Positions 22,064 to 35,700 of a stretch of DNA of 64,000 nucleotides are shown here, piece by piece. Under the pieces are notes generated by a model. It worked only from the letters and a program-made list of their open reading frames with translations, did not search any database and had not been told where the DNA came from. The position numbers were made by a program, and so were the translations under genes. How positions within the stretch are numbered: position 1 is the first letter of the stretch; each line of letters opens with the position of its first letter. Source of the stretch: Hybos culiciformis (taxonomy: Eukaryota; Arthropoda; Insecta; Diptera; Hybotidae); contig OZ023275.1 of assembly GCA_964007475.1 (NCBI GenBank), positions 15,789,829-15,853,828 of the forward strand. Reading direction: 5' to 3'.

Positions 22064-24038
22064 TCATCTAAACCAAAGTTTTAATCTTAATGCGTCTACA
22101 CCATTTAAATAATATCGAAATAAACGTTTATCTCTAACAAAACCTAAATTTTCATATAAGCGCAGAGCTGGAACATTTTTCATTTCAGTTTCCAATACGA
22201 CTTCGTCAGCATCGTCTGCTAGCATCGCCTGAAAAAATGAAATACATTAATTACCTACATCAGATATTAAAGTTTTAAGTAATGCAATTATTAAATCTTA
22301 ACACGAAAGGTCATACGTTTTTTTTCAATTTCGTTATTTTAAATTGCAAACGAATTGAAGGAGATTCATTGGCGAAAGCATCACTTCAGTTCTCATTCAA
22401 AATCAGCACCTCAATTTATATGAAAACTTAAAAAAATCTAACATTTAATTAAAAATAATCGAATTTAGAGGAAAGAAAGTGTTTCACCGTACATTATATG
22501 TATATTATTAAAAATTACTAACTACATCATGTAGTTTGAAATTACTAAAAAAAAAAAAAAAATAAAGTTAAGTTTTATATTATTTCTAACCTCTATCGCT
22601 TTTTGTACCAAATTTGTACCAATTTTTAATTTTCTGTATTCTTTTTTGACTGCCAGCATTGCAATATAACCTCTTTTAACGGCATTCATGTGCATGTCCA
22701 GTTTACAGACAATAGCTCCGACATATTCATTATTGTGAGCAGCAAGAAAACATAATTTGGGCCAATTATAAATAAAGTATCTATAAGTGTAAATTGAATA
22801 TGGCTCAGATAGCTCAGCTTGAATCAGACGCATTATATCCTAAAAAATTTATTAAAAAATTAAGAAAAATATTATATACCGTAATTAGATAACAGACTGA
22901 TTGAAATTTAACTAATTAACACTAATTAAAACTAAACAAGGAATATTCAATCTTCAAAAAATTAAAGACAATCATTTCAAAACAAAAGAAACGTCTTACG
23001 AATCTTATAATATAGAACAGTTCTTAAGTTAAGATTGAAAAAAAAAATATAATTGATTTTTATTTTTAACTTTCCTACTTTTAATATTCTGTTTACCTGC
23101 ATTTGTAATTCCGATTCATATTCCTTATATTCAATAACTATATTTGAAGGATCTATTTCGTTGGATTGTGCGTTCGTGTTTTTTGAACTAATTTGTTTAG
23201 GTAAATCTGCAATACCATTATTAGTCGCTGTCAATGTTATTCCACCAACGGCGCCCTCTTGGTCATTATCATCATTCTCATCTAAACTACAATTTGATGT
23301 AAGACTACAATTTTTACTAAACTTTTCGATAACATCACTTTGTTTACTTGACTTTTCTTCTATTGGAACACATCCATTTGATTCAGTTTTATGTAAATTT
23401 ACAGAAGATGATTCAGATAACCCCGAATTATTTATTTCATTTGCTTGGGATTTTTTTAATTCAAAATAACTCGAATAATGTTTCTTCACCTCTTCATTCA
23501 TTACATCAGTGGATTGACTATTTTTATTATTGCTATTCACAACAGATAAGTTCGATTTGGGTAAATTTGACTCCATGCATATTTCATTTTTGGAATCGAC
23601 AGCTACGATATCTAAATCATTAACTTTTTTTTTATCTAATTTTTTTTTCGAATTACTAAATGAATTATTTTTTAATGAAACCATATGTTCGTTTTCTTGG
23701 GAACCATTAAATATTTTGGTAGCAGTGGCATCATCTCTTTTAGAATTTTCTTTTGAATTTTGAAAATTAGTATCATTTTCTTGAATATTACTTTTAATTT
23801 TATTATTTTTATGAATTTTTTTACTAGTTTTATTTATTTCTGATAATTCAGTTGATTCGCTATGTAGATTTCCATTCTGATGTGATTCTAATTCGGATTG
23901 AATTGTCAATTTTTCTTTCAATTCTGAACTTAAATTTGATTCTAATTTTTCACCATTTATTAAAAGTTTTTCTTTTTTCTTATTTGCATTCAATTTCTTT
24001 TTTAATTTCTTATTTTCAGATTTTTCTACTGTATTCAT
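22064..24038 (-). CDS. Naa30: N-alpha-acetyltransferase 30 (NatC catalytic subunit)
   Basis: Exons 24038-23097, 22839-22591 and 22228-22064, all joined in phase 0; 451 aa. NAA30 is the GNAT-fold catalytic subunit of NatC, which acetylates protein N-termini starting Met-hydrophobic at the ribosome. Residues 1 to about 300 are a Lys/Asn/Ser-rich, probably disordered extension; the enzyme domain starts at '[35 protein letters not shown]' and runs to the end. Strongly conserved blocks: 'NWPKLCFLA', '[11 protein letters not shown]', 'RGYIAMLAV', '[10 protein letters not shown]', '[20 protein letters not shown]', and the C-terminus '[11 protein letters not shown]'. The acetyl-CoA loop, normally [RQ]-x-x-G-x-[GA], reads R-K-L-K-I-G: the first Gly is Lys. 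Introns are 257 and 362 bp. The start is a genuine ATG, with no better upstream in-frame choice seen. Convergent with MTPAP. Confidence 0.93.
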
Positions 24039-24680
24039 TATCTCTAAATTTTTTTCTTCACACTAAGAGAACAAAAATTTAGAGGATGGACAATCGAAAT
24101 TTGGATGTTTTTCCTATAAAACCTAAAAAAAATAAATAAAGTATAAGAGTTGATAATAATTCAATCTTATTAATTGTGTCAATTGAAGGTAAGCTTAGAG
24201 TTTCAAATTTATTGTTCATGTGATCAGAGTATAACTAAGATAAATAATTTTTGACATTTTCGAACATTATGGCAACATAAAACTACATGAAAAACCCATT
24301 GAGATTTCAGTAATATCGTTTTTAAGTTTAGATGATTGATTAAGTTAGGATGAAATTTAAGGAAATAAGAGTAATTACGTGGATCTATGTTCTACGCACC
24401 GTAGTCAAGGCTATTACTTTCATCGATGATACCTACCTCTTTGAGGATAGGAATATTTTCTTTATAGGTGGATTAGTTAGTCGATCTATACCTAGTTAAA
24501 CCAAATTATTTCGTTTTCAACATTTCAGGATTTATTTTATATATATGTAGGTAAGATAGGCAGGTACTAAGGTTCTCAATAGGTATTTAATAATGTGATT
24601 TATAATTAAAGCATTCTCTTTTTAAATATTTACAGGATTTCTAGGAACCTCTTATTTTTATAAGAAAATTTGGGTGTAAT
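24039..24680. other. Upstream region of NAA30
   Basis: Expected to hold the 5' UTR and promoter of the minus-strand NAA30 gene. A run of 'ggtaggtatttaataatg'-type repeats occurs near 24570. No specific element recognised. Confidence 0.4.
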
Positions 24681-25207
24681 TGCCGTTTCCTTGAAATTGT
24701 CAGAATGGCCTGAAACTTGGAGGGGGGGTAGAGGCGGTGCCCAAACTTCCAAGACTGAAATCAGTTTTTGGGGCTCGGGCCCCGTTTCGGAGATAGAGCC
24801 CCCCGAAGTTTTCATACATTTTTGTATGGGAAATTTTTTTTTTTTGGCCGATTGGCCCTATTTTTGGGAAAAGGGTAAAGGGGGTGCCCCAAAACAAGAA
24901 GGGGGGGTGGGGGGCGGCGGGCGGGCGGTCTGGCGCCAGCCGCAAATCCCACTGACCAACCACCAGACCGCCCGCCCGCGCCGCCCCTTCTTGTTTTGGG
25001 GTACCCCTACACTCTCTACAAAAAAAATGGGGCAAATCGAGCAAAAAAAAAAAAATTGCCCATACAAAATATATGAAAACTTTGGGGGGCTCTATCTCCA
25101 AAACGGGGCCCGAGCCCCAAAAACTGATTTCAGTTTTGGAAGTTTGGGCACCGCCTCTACCCCCCCTCCAAGTTTCAGGCCATTCTGACAATTTCAAGGA
25201 AACGGCA
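24681..25207. repeat. Fold-back element F: 527-bp near-perfect palindrome, GC-rich
   Basis: The left arm from 24681 (tgccgtttccttgaaattgt...) is matched by the reverse complement of the right arm ending at 25207 (...acaatttcaaggaaacggca). Both arms carry 'tagaggcggtgcccaaac', 'ggggctcgggccccgttt', 'gatagagccccc', 'catacaaaa'-type A/T runs and the core 'gcgggcgggcggtctgg'; the loop is only about 30 nt around 24935-24965. Differences between arms are few. Much richer in G and C than all surrounding sequence. Open frames of over 160 codons exist on both strands but are mirror images produced by the palindrome, so it is non-coding. Related copies: 5225-5568 and 7125-7350. Confidence 0.85.
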
Positions 25208-28200
25208 CTTTAGCCAAAATTTGTAAGAATTTGAGCGCAATTTAGAGGTACCCAGTAGGTACTCCAGATCTGGTACCCAATCTGTAGTACTTCCTTTAAA
25301 TGGCTCTAACCAGCAGAATCTCATTCGCCTTGACGAATTTATATTAAAATTTTATAAGCTTCCAACTGTCAAGTGTAAAGTGCGAACAAATCAAAATCAA
25401 CTTAAATCTCAATAAAAAAAAAAAAAAAATTATAAAATTTTCGAACAGCTCAACTCACCTTTTTATTTTTGAATCTATATTTAAAAAAAGTAAAAAAAAA
25501 AAAATGTTTGTTTTTTGACAAAGTTCCTTTTGGTGGACAATATTGACTACTGACAGCAGAGAAAAGATCTTCCAAAATAAAATTAGATTGTGTGTGATTC
25601 TTCTGCTGTTCTCTGCTGAACTGACTGACAAATATTTTTAGATTTTTGGAAATCAAAAAATTAAAAAAAAAAAATTTTTTTTTTATTAGAAATTAGAACT
25701 TAGCCATGAAAATTATTTTAATTGAAAATTATTCGATTTTTTTTTTATTAAAGATATTTCATTTTTTTTCCTATTGAATTTTTATTTTCAGATTAAATTT
25801 TTTAATAGAAAATTTATTTAAAAAAAAAAAATACCTTTTTTAGAAAAATTTTTCTTCCTTTCTTCACTTGATTTTTTTTTATTTTTCAATGAGAGTTGCC
25901 AAGTTGATTAAAAGAAAAATAGTACAAAAAAAAAAAAGGGACAAAAAATGATGTGTGTGATACTGTGGTACTAGTTTCTAAACTCGCTAATCCATTACCT
26001 TTAGAGTCTTAATAGATAGTTAACGTTTATAGCTAAGACCAGATTACCAATAATGAATTTCATGGTTGCAAAATAGGTTGACGAATAGGCTGACACACTT
26101 ATAAAAGATGCTGTGTTTTGTGGTTTAGAAAACAAAAAGTTTGTTTATAAAATCCTGCATTCTAACATAAAATAACACAAATAATTTGGACATCTTACGT
26201 CGAACAGCTGAAATTTAGTTAAAAAATATATTTTCGATTTCGAAATAAACATTTTATGTTAATTTTATTTTCTTCACGAAAATACTTTTCGGGGAATTAT
26301 AATGCAGTAAAGCAACCCTTTTTATCACAGCCTATCTATTTTTACTGCAAAGCATTTTTAAAAATAAAATAAATATGTGAAAGCAGCCGTCTTTATTACA
26401 TCGAATGCACTTGCAAAGGAAACTTGAATAAATTCTAGTGTTGGGTTGGGTGGGATCAAATTTTATGTAATAAAATAATTTTAATATTACTTTTTTTTTA
26501 GTTATCTAGTGTTAGTTAAATATATAAGAATAATTTTAATCTTTTCAAGAACTGGAGTTTATTTAATTCAGAATAATAATTATTATTTTTATACATTCAT
26601 TTTTATACATGTCACGAATAAATAATTATCATAACTTGCTTGTAAGCCATATTTATTTTGCGCAAACAAGAAAGAAAAATTTGGACTAGTGTAATGCCAG
26701 CCTAGCGTCATCACAATAGAGAGAGTGTTATATTAACAAAAAAAAAAAGAAAACAAATAAGAATTTTAAAATGAAATAGATAACTAAATCTAGAAAGAGA
26801 AACAAAAAACCTTTGAGTTTTGTCTGAAATTTTTTTTTTCAAAATTTTCTTTAAATTTTAATAAAAAATTTCAATATCTCAAATACAAAAAACTAATTTA
26901 TTATTTATTTAAAAAAAAAACAAGAAGTTAATAATTAAACTTTATTTTAATTGAAATTGAAAATTTGTGAAAAGAAAGAAAATGATTTAAAAAGCACTGC
27001 GGAAAATTAATATTTTTTTTTCCTTTTTTTTGTCTGCTTTGGCCATTTTTTTCTTTTCTCATCAGATCAACACAAAAAAAAAAAAAAAGAAGAAAAATAA
27101 GAAAAATCTTAACAATTTTAAATTTTTTTGAAAATCACAAAGAAAAATCATTTATTTATTTTAGGTAAAAATTTAATAAACTATATTTTATTCTTTAAAT
27201 TTTGCTGTTTTTTTTTTTTTGAAAATTATATTTTGAAATTGAAAACAAAAAAAAAAAAAAACTAAAAATTCAAAGTGCAATGTCATAATTTTTTTTGTCT
27301 TGTTTTGCTGCTTTTGCTGTTTTCATTGAGTTGTATTTTTTTTTTATTTATATTTATTTATTTTTATTTATTTTTTTTTTGTGAAAGAAACGTAAGGTAA
27401 AATTTAAATTATTGTGTGACGTGTGAGTAATTCTGACCAATTTATTAAAATTTCAGGGACAATAAATTTAATACGGTAATAAAAAAAATATATAAAAAAA
27501 AAATTAAAATAATAAAAATTTATCTCGTAACAAGGACACAAAATAAAAAATTATTATTTTTTTTGTTTTCACATCAGAAAAAAAAAAAAGAAGAAAAACA
27601 TTAAATTCCATATGCGGAAGAGAAAAATATAATTTAAGTGTTTTTTTTTTATATCTTTTGACACTGATGATGTGACAATAGACGTACCTACACATTTTTA
27701 AAAAGCTAATTACAATTTTTTTTTCATTACTTTGCGTTTCGCGAATATAAAGAAAATTAAGTAGGTTTCTACTTTTGGCCTGAAATTCTAGGAAATTTGG
27801 TCAGTTAATGATTATGATTATTGGAGGGAAAAAACCCCATAGGTTTAATGGTTTTTACAGAATGTTGGCATTATTTTACACTATTGTTATAAGTCTCCAT
27901 CAATTCTTGTTCACCTGCTGTCATCATATCCAATTATACTTACCTTAATACTAACTCGTTTTATTTCATTGGAACTTCTATCTATGTGGAATAGAGCAGA
28001 ATTTCTCAAACTAGGAATCGCGACTCTTTTGAGAGCCGTGAAGATATTGTAAAGGGGCCGTGAAGAGTTTCAAAAAAAAAAAAAATAATATGCATTGCAA
28101 TTATAAAAATGATATTTGTATAACAATTGAAAATATTAATGTTCATATTGTTTGGGTACAGTACAGCTTAAAAAATAAATTAATAGATACCTATTAAGTA

Positions 28201-29718
28201 CATCGACCAATAAAATTTCAGATATTTTTTTAGGTCACTGATACTAAATCTAGTTTAAAGTCAAGGTTGAGGAGACTAAATGGTATTTATGACCGTCTGA
28301 GATGAATTTTGTGATTATAATTTTGTAAAGCTTTAGTTAAAATTAAAATAATATTTATAATTTTTATAATTGATTCATGTTAACTAATTTGAAAATATTT
28401 CCATATTAATGTATTTAAGACCATAAAACATAAATGATATGTACCTAATATTTAAGTATTTAAGACCATAAATGATATGTATAAATGATACTGAAATAAA
28501 GTCAGCTTGCAATAAGCTTATATCTTGTATCTAATTATGTTTATGTTTGGTGATATGTTATACCTATGTTTTGAATATTTTTTGGGGAGCCATATATTTT
28601 AATTCCAAATTTAGGGAGTCACAACATGAAAAAGTTCGAGAAGCCCTGGTATAGACAGATAGATGTTTAGTAGATAAATTTTGTGATTTACTTTTTTTTT
28701 TCTTTTGTTGATACCAATGATGCGTAATTTGTCGAATTTTTCAAAACTTTTTTTTCTTTACTAAGATAAAAAAATATTCTTGTGCACCTTAAATTTCTGT
28801 TTTTATTTTCAAAATAGATAAATAGGTAACCTACTTACCTATTACCTAAAACATTTTTTTTGTAATACCTACCTACCTTGTAAAATATGAAAAACTATTT
28901 TTTTTTTGTAAAGGAATCGATGTAAATCTCAATATAGGTATATATAACACTGTTTTTGTTAAAATAGTAGTTAAAACCTATTTATTTTTGTTAACTACAA
29001 ACTGATAGAAATGCATTTTAAATGAATACAAATAGTTCAACATTATTATTTGGGCTTAGATATTCCAATTATATACTAGGTATTTCTTTAAGAACTTCTA
29101 ATTATTGTAATGGAATAATATAAATTATGGAATAGTATAAATTTTATAAAATAATGTGAATTTGTAGTTAATAATATGAATGATGATCTTCCTTTAGTAT
29201 TTCCTTATTCACAAAACAAAGGTTGATTAAATATTCAGTTGAATTGTGAAAGAGTTTTGAATCGAAAAGCTTGTTTAATCTTTGTGTTGTCTACATAAGT
29301 AGTTATTTTTTATGTACCTTTATAGTATTTTTATTTGCGATAATTTTAAAACAAAATTTTTTCGAGCAATGTTCTTAGTATTTTTATTTTTAAATTTATA
29401 TAAGTTCTAAAAAAATATATTAATAAAAATTTAGTAGTTATAAGGTTCCCCTAAGATTCGAAATCATTAAACCGAAAATTAAAAACTTAAGTTTTTTGGA
29501 CAAAAATTTTAAAATAATTGGTTTGCTAATAATGCTTTGAGCGGCAGAACTGTATGTATATTATGTATTTCCATAACATTGGTTTCTGAGTAATATTTTC
29601 ATTGAGCCGTCATAGATGTAAATTTCTTTCTATTCAGATTAATTTTAGAGCTTTTGTTATTTTACAGGAATTGATTCAATTTTAACGTAAATTTTGTCTT
29701 ATTGTAAAATTTCAGGTT
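25208..29718. other. Intergenic/5' region upstream of MTMR3/4
   Basis: Extremely AT-rich with long A and T runs (25.4-27.7 kb). It contains one hAT-like element (27997-28648). The first coding exon of MTMR3/4 is preceded by a splice acceptor (TTTCAG at 29710-29715), so at least one non-coding 5' exon should lie here; I could not identify it. Confidence 0.45.
27997..28648. mobile_element. hAT-like non-autonomous element
   Basis: The left end 'cagaatttctcaaactagga' and the reverse complement of the right end 'cagggcttctcgaacttttt' are diverged terminal inverted repeats. The subterminal 'ggaatcgcgactcttttgag' and, on the other side, 'ttagggagtcacaacatg' match the 'CAGGGxTTCTCAA..GCGACCCC' style of widespread hAT elements. 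Flanks gaatagag and gtatagac agree at 6 of 8 positions, as an old 8-bp target duplication could. No transposase frame. Confidence 0.65.
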
Positions 29719-32700
29719 ATGGAGGGATCTAATGAAGGGTCTCCTCCGCCATCACTGTGCATGATACGTGCAGCTGAGTTATTTCCAAAATCGAAAATGG
29801 AAAGAGAAGATGGCTTGGCAGTTCCATTTAAAGAATGTAATTTTTTTTTTTAACATATATTTAATTAACTTTTTTAATATGGTTATTTTTTTTTTGTTTT
29901 TAGTGGCTGGAGAATTCGTTCGTTATTTGGGTAGAACAGATGATGGAGTTGTTGCATTATCAAATTATCGTTTATTTTTATTAAAAACAAAAACATCATC
30001 AGAAACTTCTATACCGCTGGGATTAATTGAATCAGCTCAAATTAGGGATTTATTTCATTTGATAATAAGTTGTAAAGATGCTAGCACAGAGAAATGTTCG
30101 TTTGAAACAGCTGAACAGTGTTCTGAATGGCAACGTCGTATTACTTTGTCAGTTGGTAAGGGTTTTAATGAAAAAAATCTAAAATTGTTGTAAAATACTT
30201 AATAGTTAATTTTTTTTTTTTGTTGTAAATAGGGGTCCCCGAAACATTGGAATCATTATTTGCTTTTCCATTTTATTCATGGACTTCAGATGTAAATGGC
30301 TTGAATACTATTAATTTGGGTATACATGGTGAAGTTTTATTAGATGATGACTGGAATGTTCGTTTACGACGATCTACAAGATTTGATGACGATTTCCGCA
30401 AAGAAGTGGAACGTTTACAATTCGATTTAAAGGGAGCTTGGAGGATAAGCAACGCTAACTCGGAATTTAAACTGTGTCCGTCCTATCCGCAACAAATTTT
30501 AGTTCCTTTCTGTATATCAGATGACACATTATACGTTGTAGCAAATTTTCGAGGATCAAGACGTTTACCAGCGGTTACTTGGCGACATAAGCTTTCGGGA
30601 GCAGTTATTGCTAGATGCAGCCAACCTGAAGTTGGTTGGTTAGGTAAGAATAAATGAAAAAAAAAATAAGTATTATTAATAAGCTAACGTTCATTTTTTT
30701 AGGATGGAGAAATTCTATGGATGAAGAGCTCCTTAAAGCTCTGGCGGATGCATGTGCGTTTGATCGTTGTGAAGAAAATCGAAGGAGGAACTTATCCACT
30801 ACATCCGATGAAAGTACATCTTCAAGTCCTGACGGTAGTCACGAGGAAGTGCCCATGGACGAAGTAAGGGTGAGTTTTTTTTATTTGTAGATTATATTTA
30901 AAATGATTTATGATTTCTTTTTTGTAGAAAATTTTGATTGTTGATGCCAGAAGTTACTCAGCAGCTGTTACAAATCGTGCAAGAGGTGGTGGTTGTGAAT
31001 GTATTGAGTACTATCCATGCGCCGAGATAGAGTTTATGAATCTTGGAAATATTCATGCGATTCGGAAAAGTTTTCATGCCCTTCGGCAGCTTTGTGCGTC
31101 CCCGCCAGATAATCCAAAGTAAGAAACGGAAAATAAAATTATCTTCCAATTATTGACAGGGGTTGAGCAATATTTTGCCTTGGATATAATTACAATAGTA
31201 TTCTTATTATAATTATATAATTATAATTTGCAATAAATATATTTAGGACTTAACATCTAAATATTTCATCCTTAGATTTTAAAAATATTTGTTGCAACAT
31301 TTTCATTCCAAATTTAATTGAATTTATCAAAAGAGTTACTAAAAATCTCTATTTTAAGGTGACCTTTTCCTCAATAACGAAAATATAGAAATGAAAAATA
31401 TTGTGTACTTACTTACCTACTGTTGATTGATTAGTGGGAAAAAACTATAGTTATACAAATGTGTTTTTATAAATAAATATTGTTTCTAAATAAGGAAATT
31501 ATTTTCAGTTGGTTGGGTTTATTAGAAAAAACTGCTTGGCTACAACATTTATCTGGACTTTTAGCAGCTGCTATGACTGTTTCTCACGCTATTGAAAAGA
31601 AAGGCCGTCCAGTTCTTGTTCACTGTTCCGATGGATGGGACAGGACACCACAAATAATTGCGACAGCTAAACTTTGCTTGGACCCATATTATCGAACTGT
31701 AGAAGGTTTTCGAATTCTGGTCGAAACTGAATGGCTTAATTTTGGTCATAAATTTGGCGATAGATGTGGCCACGGAGTCGGCTCTGAAGATATTAATGAA
31801 AGGTGTCCAATATTTCTGCAATGGTTGGACATAGTTCACCAAATTCATAAGCAATTCACGTGTAGTTTTGAATTTAGTATGGCTTATTTGGTAAGTTTTG
31901 AATATAAAAATTATCATACCTTTCATATATTATATTTTTATTTTTTTAATGTTTGCAGATTAAACTTGTTCAACATTCACATTCGTGCCTGTTCGGAACA
32001 TTTTTATGTAACACGTTCAAGGAACGAACTGAGAACTCATTATTTGAAAGAAGTTTTTCTGTTTGGCCATTTTTATCTGGGTCTATGTATAAAAATCCAT
32101 TGTATGTCCCTAATAAAGAAAAAGTGCTTTGGCCTGCACATAATTTACGTGATTTATACCTATGGACTGAAGTATATTTAGGAAGCTTGGGAAATCAAAA
32201 TACATCTGATTTCCCGCAACCATCAAACAATGCTGGATCAATGAGTAAGTTTTTAAATACTTGTTAATTGCAGAATCAAAAAAATTCAAAGATTTTGAAA
32301 ATAAAAAAAAAGGAACGAATATTAAAATTAATAGAGAACAATTAAAATGAATTTTTTGGATTTGCAATGGAACGATATCAAAAAAAATTTGGCAGCCGGC
32401 AAAATTGTGTACTTGATTTTTAAAAATGATGTCAGCTTTTATTCTTGCGATATTACTAATATAACAGAGAAAATAACATATAACTTATAAATATTATTTA
32501 GGTCCTGTAACCAAAACTAGATCTTATGGTGATTTAATTGCTGTTGGTCATCAAAATGGGATAATACGGCGTTCAAGTGATCCAAATATGACTAGAGAAT
32601 CGAAGTAAATTAATTAGTTCAACCTGGGTTTTTTTTTTTGAATAATTTTAAATTCATTTTTAAAATTTTTAGTTTGATTACCGAAATAAATAATTGTAAT

Positions 32701-35700
32701 GATAATCTATCTAGCGAAATAAAACCTTCAGATGAAATTATTGCCACAATACATGACACCACACAAAAACTACAACATTTGACTAATGAATTAAATCAAT
32801 CTCAAGAGTTATGCAACTTTACAAATGGATTAGAATCAGGTAACTTAATTTCCTTCATTGATGAATTTTTATCATATACATATTAGATTTCATTGAAAAT
32901 TTCTCAATTTTAGGTATCAAAGAACTGAATATGATGTATGAGAAAAGTGATAATGATGACAGCTATGACGAGAGCAACAACATTACAGGCTTAAAAGATT
33001 TGTATGAAATTAATCTAGTGAATGGTGATAAAACTAGTCTGAATAATATAAGTCAAAATGGAAGGAAAAATTCTGAAAAAAATGAAGAAGATTATCGGAA
33101 TGAAAGCGATAATCTAATAGATATCGATTGTGTTGATAATGGAAGCAACTACAATACTGATAATTCACCTAAAAATACTGAAACGAAAGGTAACAAAATA
33201 TATTCTATTAGTAACAAAAAATTTAAGACGATTTAAAATTCATTTTTCCATTTTAGATCCTTCAAATCAATGGTATGGCTCAGTTACTACAAGCACTGAT
33301 ACTCTGGTGCCAATTGAATCAAATAAGGATAATGAAAAGGATCTAGTGAGCAGTTTAATTTCTTCAAAACCTGAAGTATGTTTCATATAATTAATTTAAA
33401 TTGGGTGGAAATTATAAAAATATGAAAATTTCCTATGAAAATGTTCTTTCATACTGTCGATTGTTCTTTTTTGGAAAATGTATTCCAAGAAAATGTATTG
33501 TCGGAGCATAAAATGTCTTTAACTTATTTATTTTCAAATATCTTATTTGCGGTCTTACATGGTGATGATACTTAATGTTAGATAAGATGTTTCAAACCTT
33601 AATAATAACTTTTTTTCATATTATCTAATTTCCTTTTTTTTTTTAAATAACATATCAATAAAGAAAAATAAAAATCTTAATTGAAAGAATGACATGAAAT
33701 TCACTTTCTTTTTATTAGGAAACGGTTTTTTCTAGAAAACTTAGTAACTCTTCTATGGTATTACCTGGTGTTCATTCAAAAATATTACATTCGAATGGTG
33801 AATCTAGTAATCTTATGGAGGAAAGCATTTTAATAGTACCTGAACATCAAAAGCTAGAAATAGCAAGCAGTGGAAAATGTGAAGCTATTTTAAATAATCC
33901 AACAACAGTTCGAAGAAGACGAACATCTTCAACAAATTCATACAAAAATGATATAAGTCTAAAAAATTTTAATGGAAGGTATTTTTATAAATTTTTTTAA
34001 AATAAAAGATATTTAAAATTTATTTTTAATTGTAGTTGCGTTTCAAGTGCCCCTACATCTCGATTTTCAACTCCAGGCTTAAGATCATTACCATTAACTC
34101 CCCCAAGTGGAGCGTTAAATGAGAGAGTTTTATCAGCTTTATCTTGTCCGGACGGTTTATCTCATGCACTTAGTGAACAAAACATTAGACTGCAACAAAT
34201 TGTATACGAACATAAGGTATGATATTTATATAAACGTAAAGATTTTTACACACGTTTTTGTGTAATATGATGCTTAGATAAATGGATTTTGAATACTCTA
34301 AGTTTAAGTTTAAATTTAGTAGCAAATCACTAGTAAATATAATATGTAAATTTGTAGTAAATTAGACTCATTTATTAAATTACTTTTTAATGACAAAAAA
34401 AAAATTGCTGCTGTCTGTTTGTTATACGTGCTATGCTATATTAAAAACTGAAATCGAATTAACTAAAATGACTTGAATATGAGAACGTTTGGGAATTCAC
34501 AATACAGGAAAATTTGCAATTAAAAGAAAAAAATATTGACTCAAATATTTATCAGCGATATTCAACTTCACTCCTTCTTTAGGATTTTCATATATTATTA
34601 TTTTTTATTCCTTGTTGGAATATTTTTGTTATCAATTAAATTGAATGAACAATGTTAACAATTTATTATTATTCAAAAACCTTTATCTAAATAATTAAGA
34701 TATTTTTTTCAGCTTCTACATTATTTTAGTGCCTAATTTAAATATTTTAGATTCGAGAAGAAGCCTTATTACACGAATTACATGGAATGCGTATCGCATT
34801 ATTAAAAAAGATTTGTCCAAATTGTAATAACATGCCAAATGAAGAATCGGTAAGTTTGATGTTAACTATACTAATGTATATATTTTTTTAAATAAATTGA
34901 ACTAACTAATTACGAACTCAATTATGCAATAAATTATGAATTCAATTTTTATAACAAATTATCACATCGAAATAATTACTTTTTCTGTGCTAATATTTTA
35001 TTAAGTAAACGATAATTGATTTTATTATTTTTTTGCATAAGAAAACTAAAGTTTATTATATTGTTAAAACATTCAAATATTTAAAATTCACCAATTTGCC
35101 ATGATCATTTAATTATTATTGGACAAAAAAATAGAAATAAGAATTTTTGATTTGAGCGATTTTATATATCTTCAATAAATTCAATAAATTTTTGTCACAA
35201 ATTTTCAAATACAATATTTTTCACAGCTTATTTCAAGAGTTGTAGATTACAAATCAAATGATACAAATTTTATTTCAAGAGTTCGTAATTTGTAAAAATA
35301 CTAACTGTGGTACACATGGTAAAAAAAAAATAAATAAAATTTTTGTAATTAGTGTAATTATTGTATCTATACTTATTACTTAATAAATTTATTATTATTA
35401 CAAATAGTTGTTGCATGTTAATATCACTTTTGTTTTAAATAATATAAAGAAAAATTTATTTAACATCTATATTAAATTTATAATTTATTTAAGTTCTCTT
35501 AATTTTATTACTATTATTTGTACTTTTTCACTTTTCTTATTTTTTTATTTATTTTTTTTTAAAAGGTAGATGTGAAGTGTGTTGACGAATTTTGTAAAGA
35601 AAATTTGTATTCATCTAAGAATCGAGATTATGGTGAGAGCTATTTGAATTATCGATATAGCCCAGATTCTTCGGTTAGTTTTAATTTAGTTTAATTTTTT

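Noticed and set aside
23053..24082. Several plus-strand frames of 76-138 codons opposite NAA30 exon 1
   Set aside because: Antisense shadows of the Lys/Asn/Ser-rich N-terminal exon of NAA30.
24670..25197. Two open frames of 165-172 codons on opposite strands
   Set aside because: They are mirror images created by the palindrome F, with low-complexity Gly/Pro/Arg runs; not genes.
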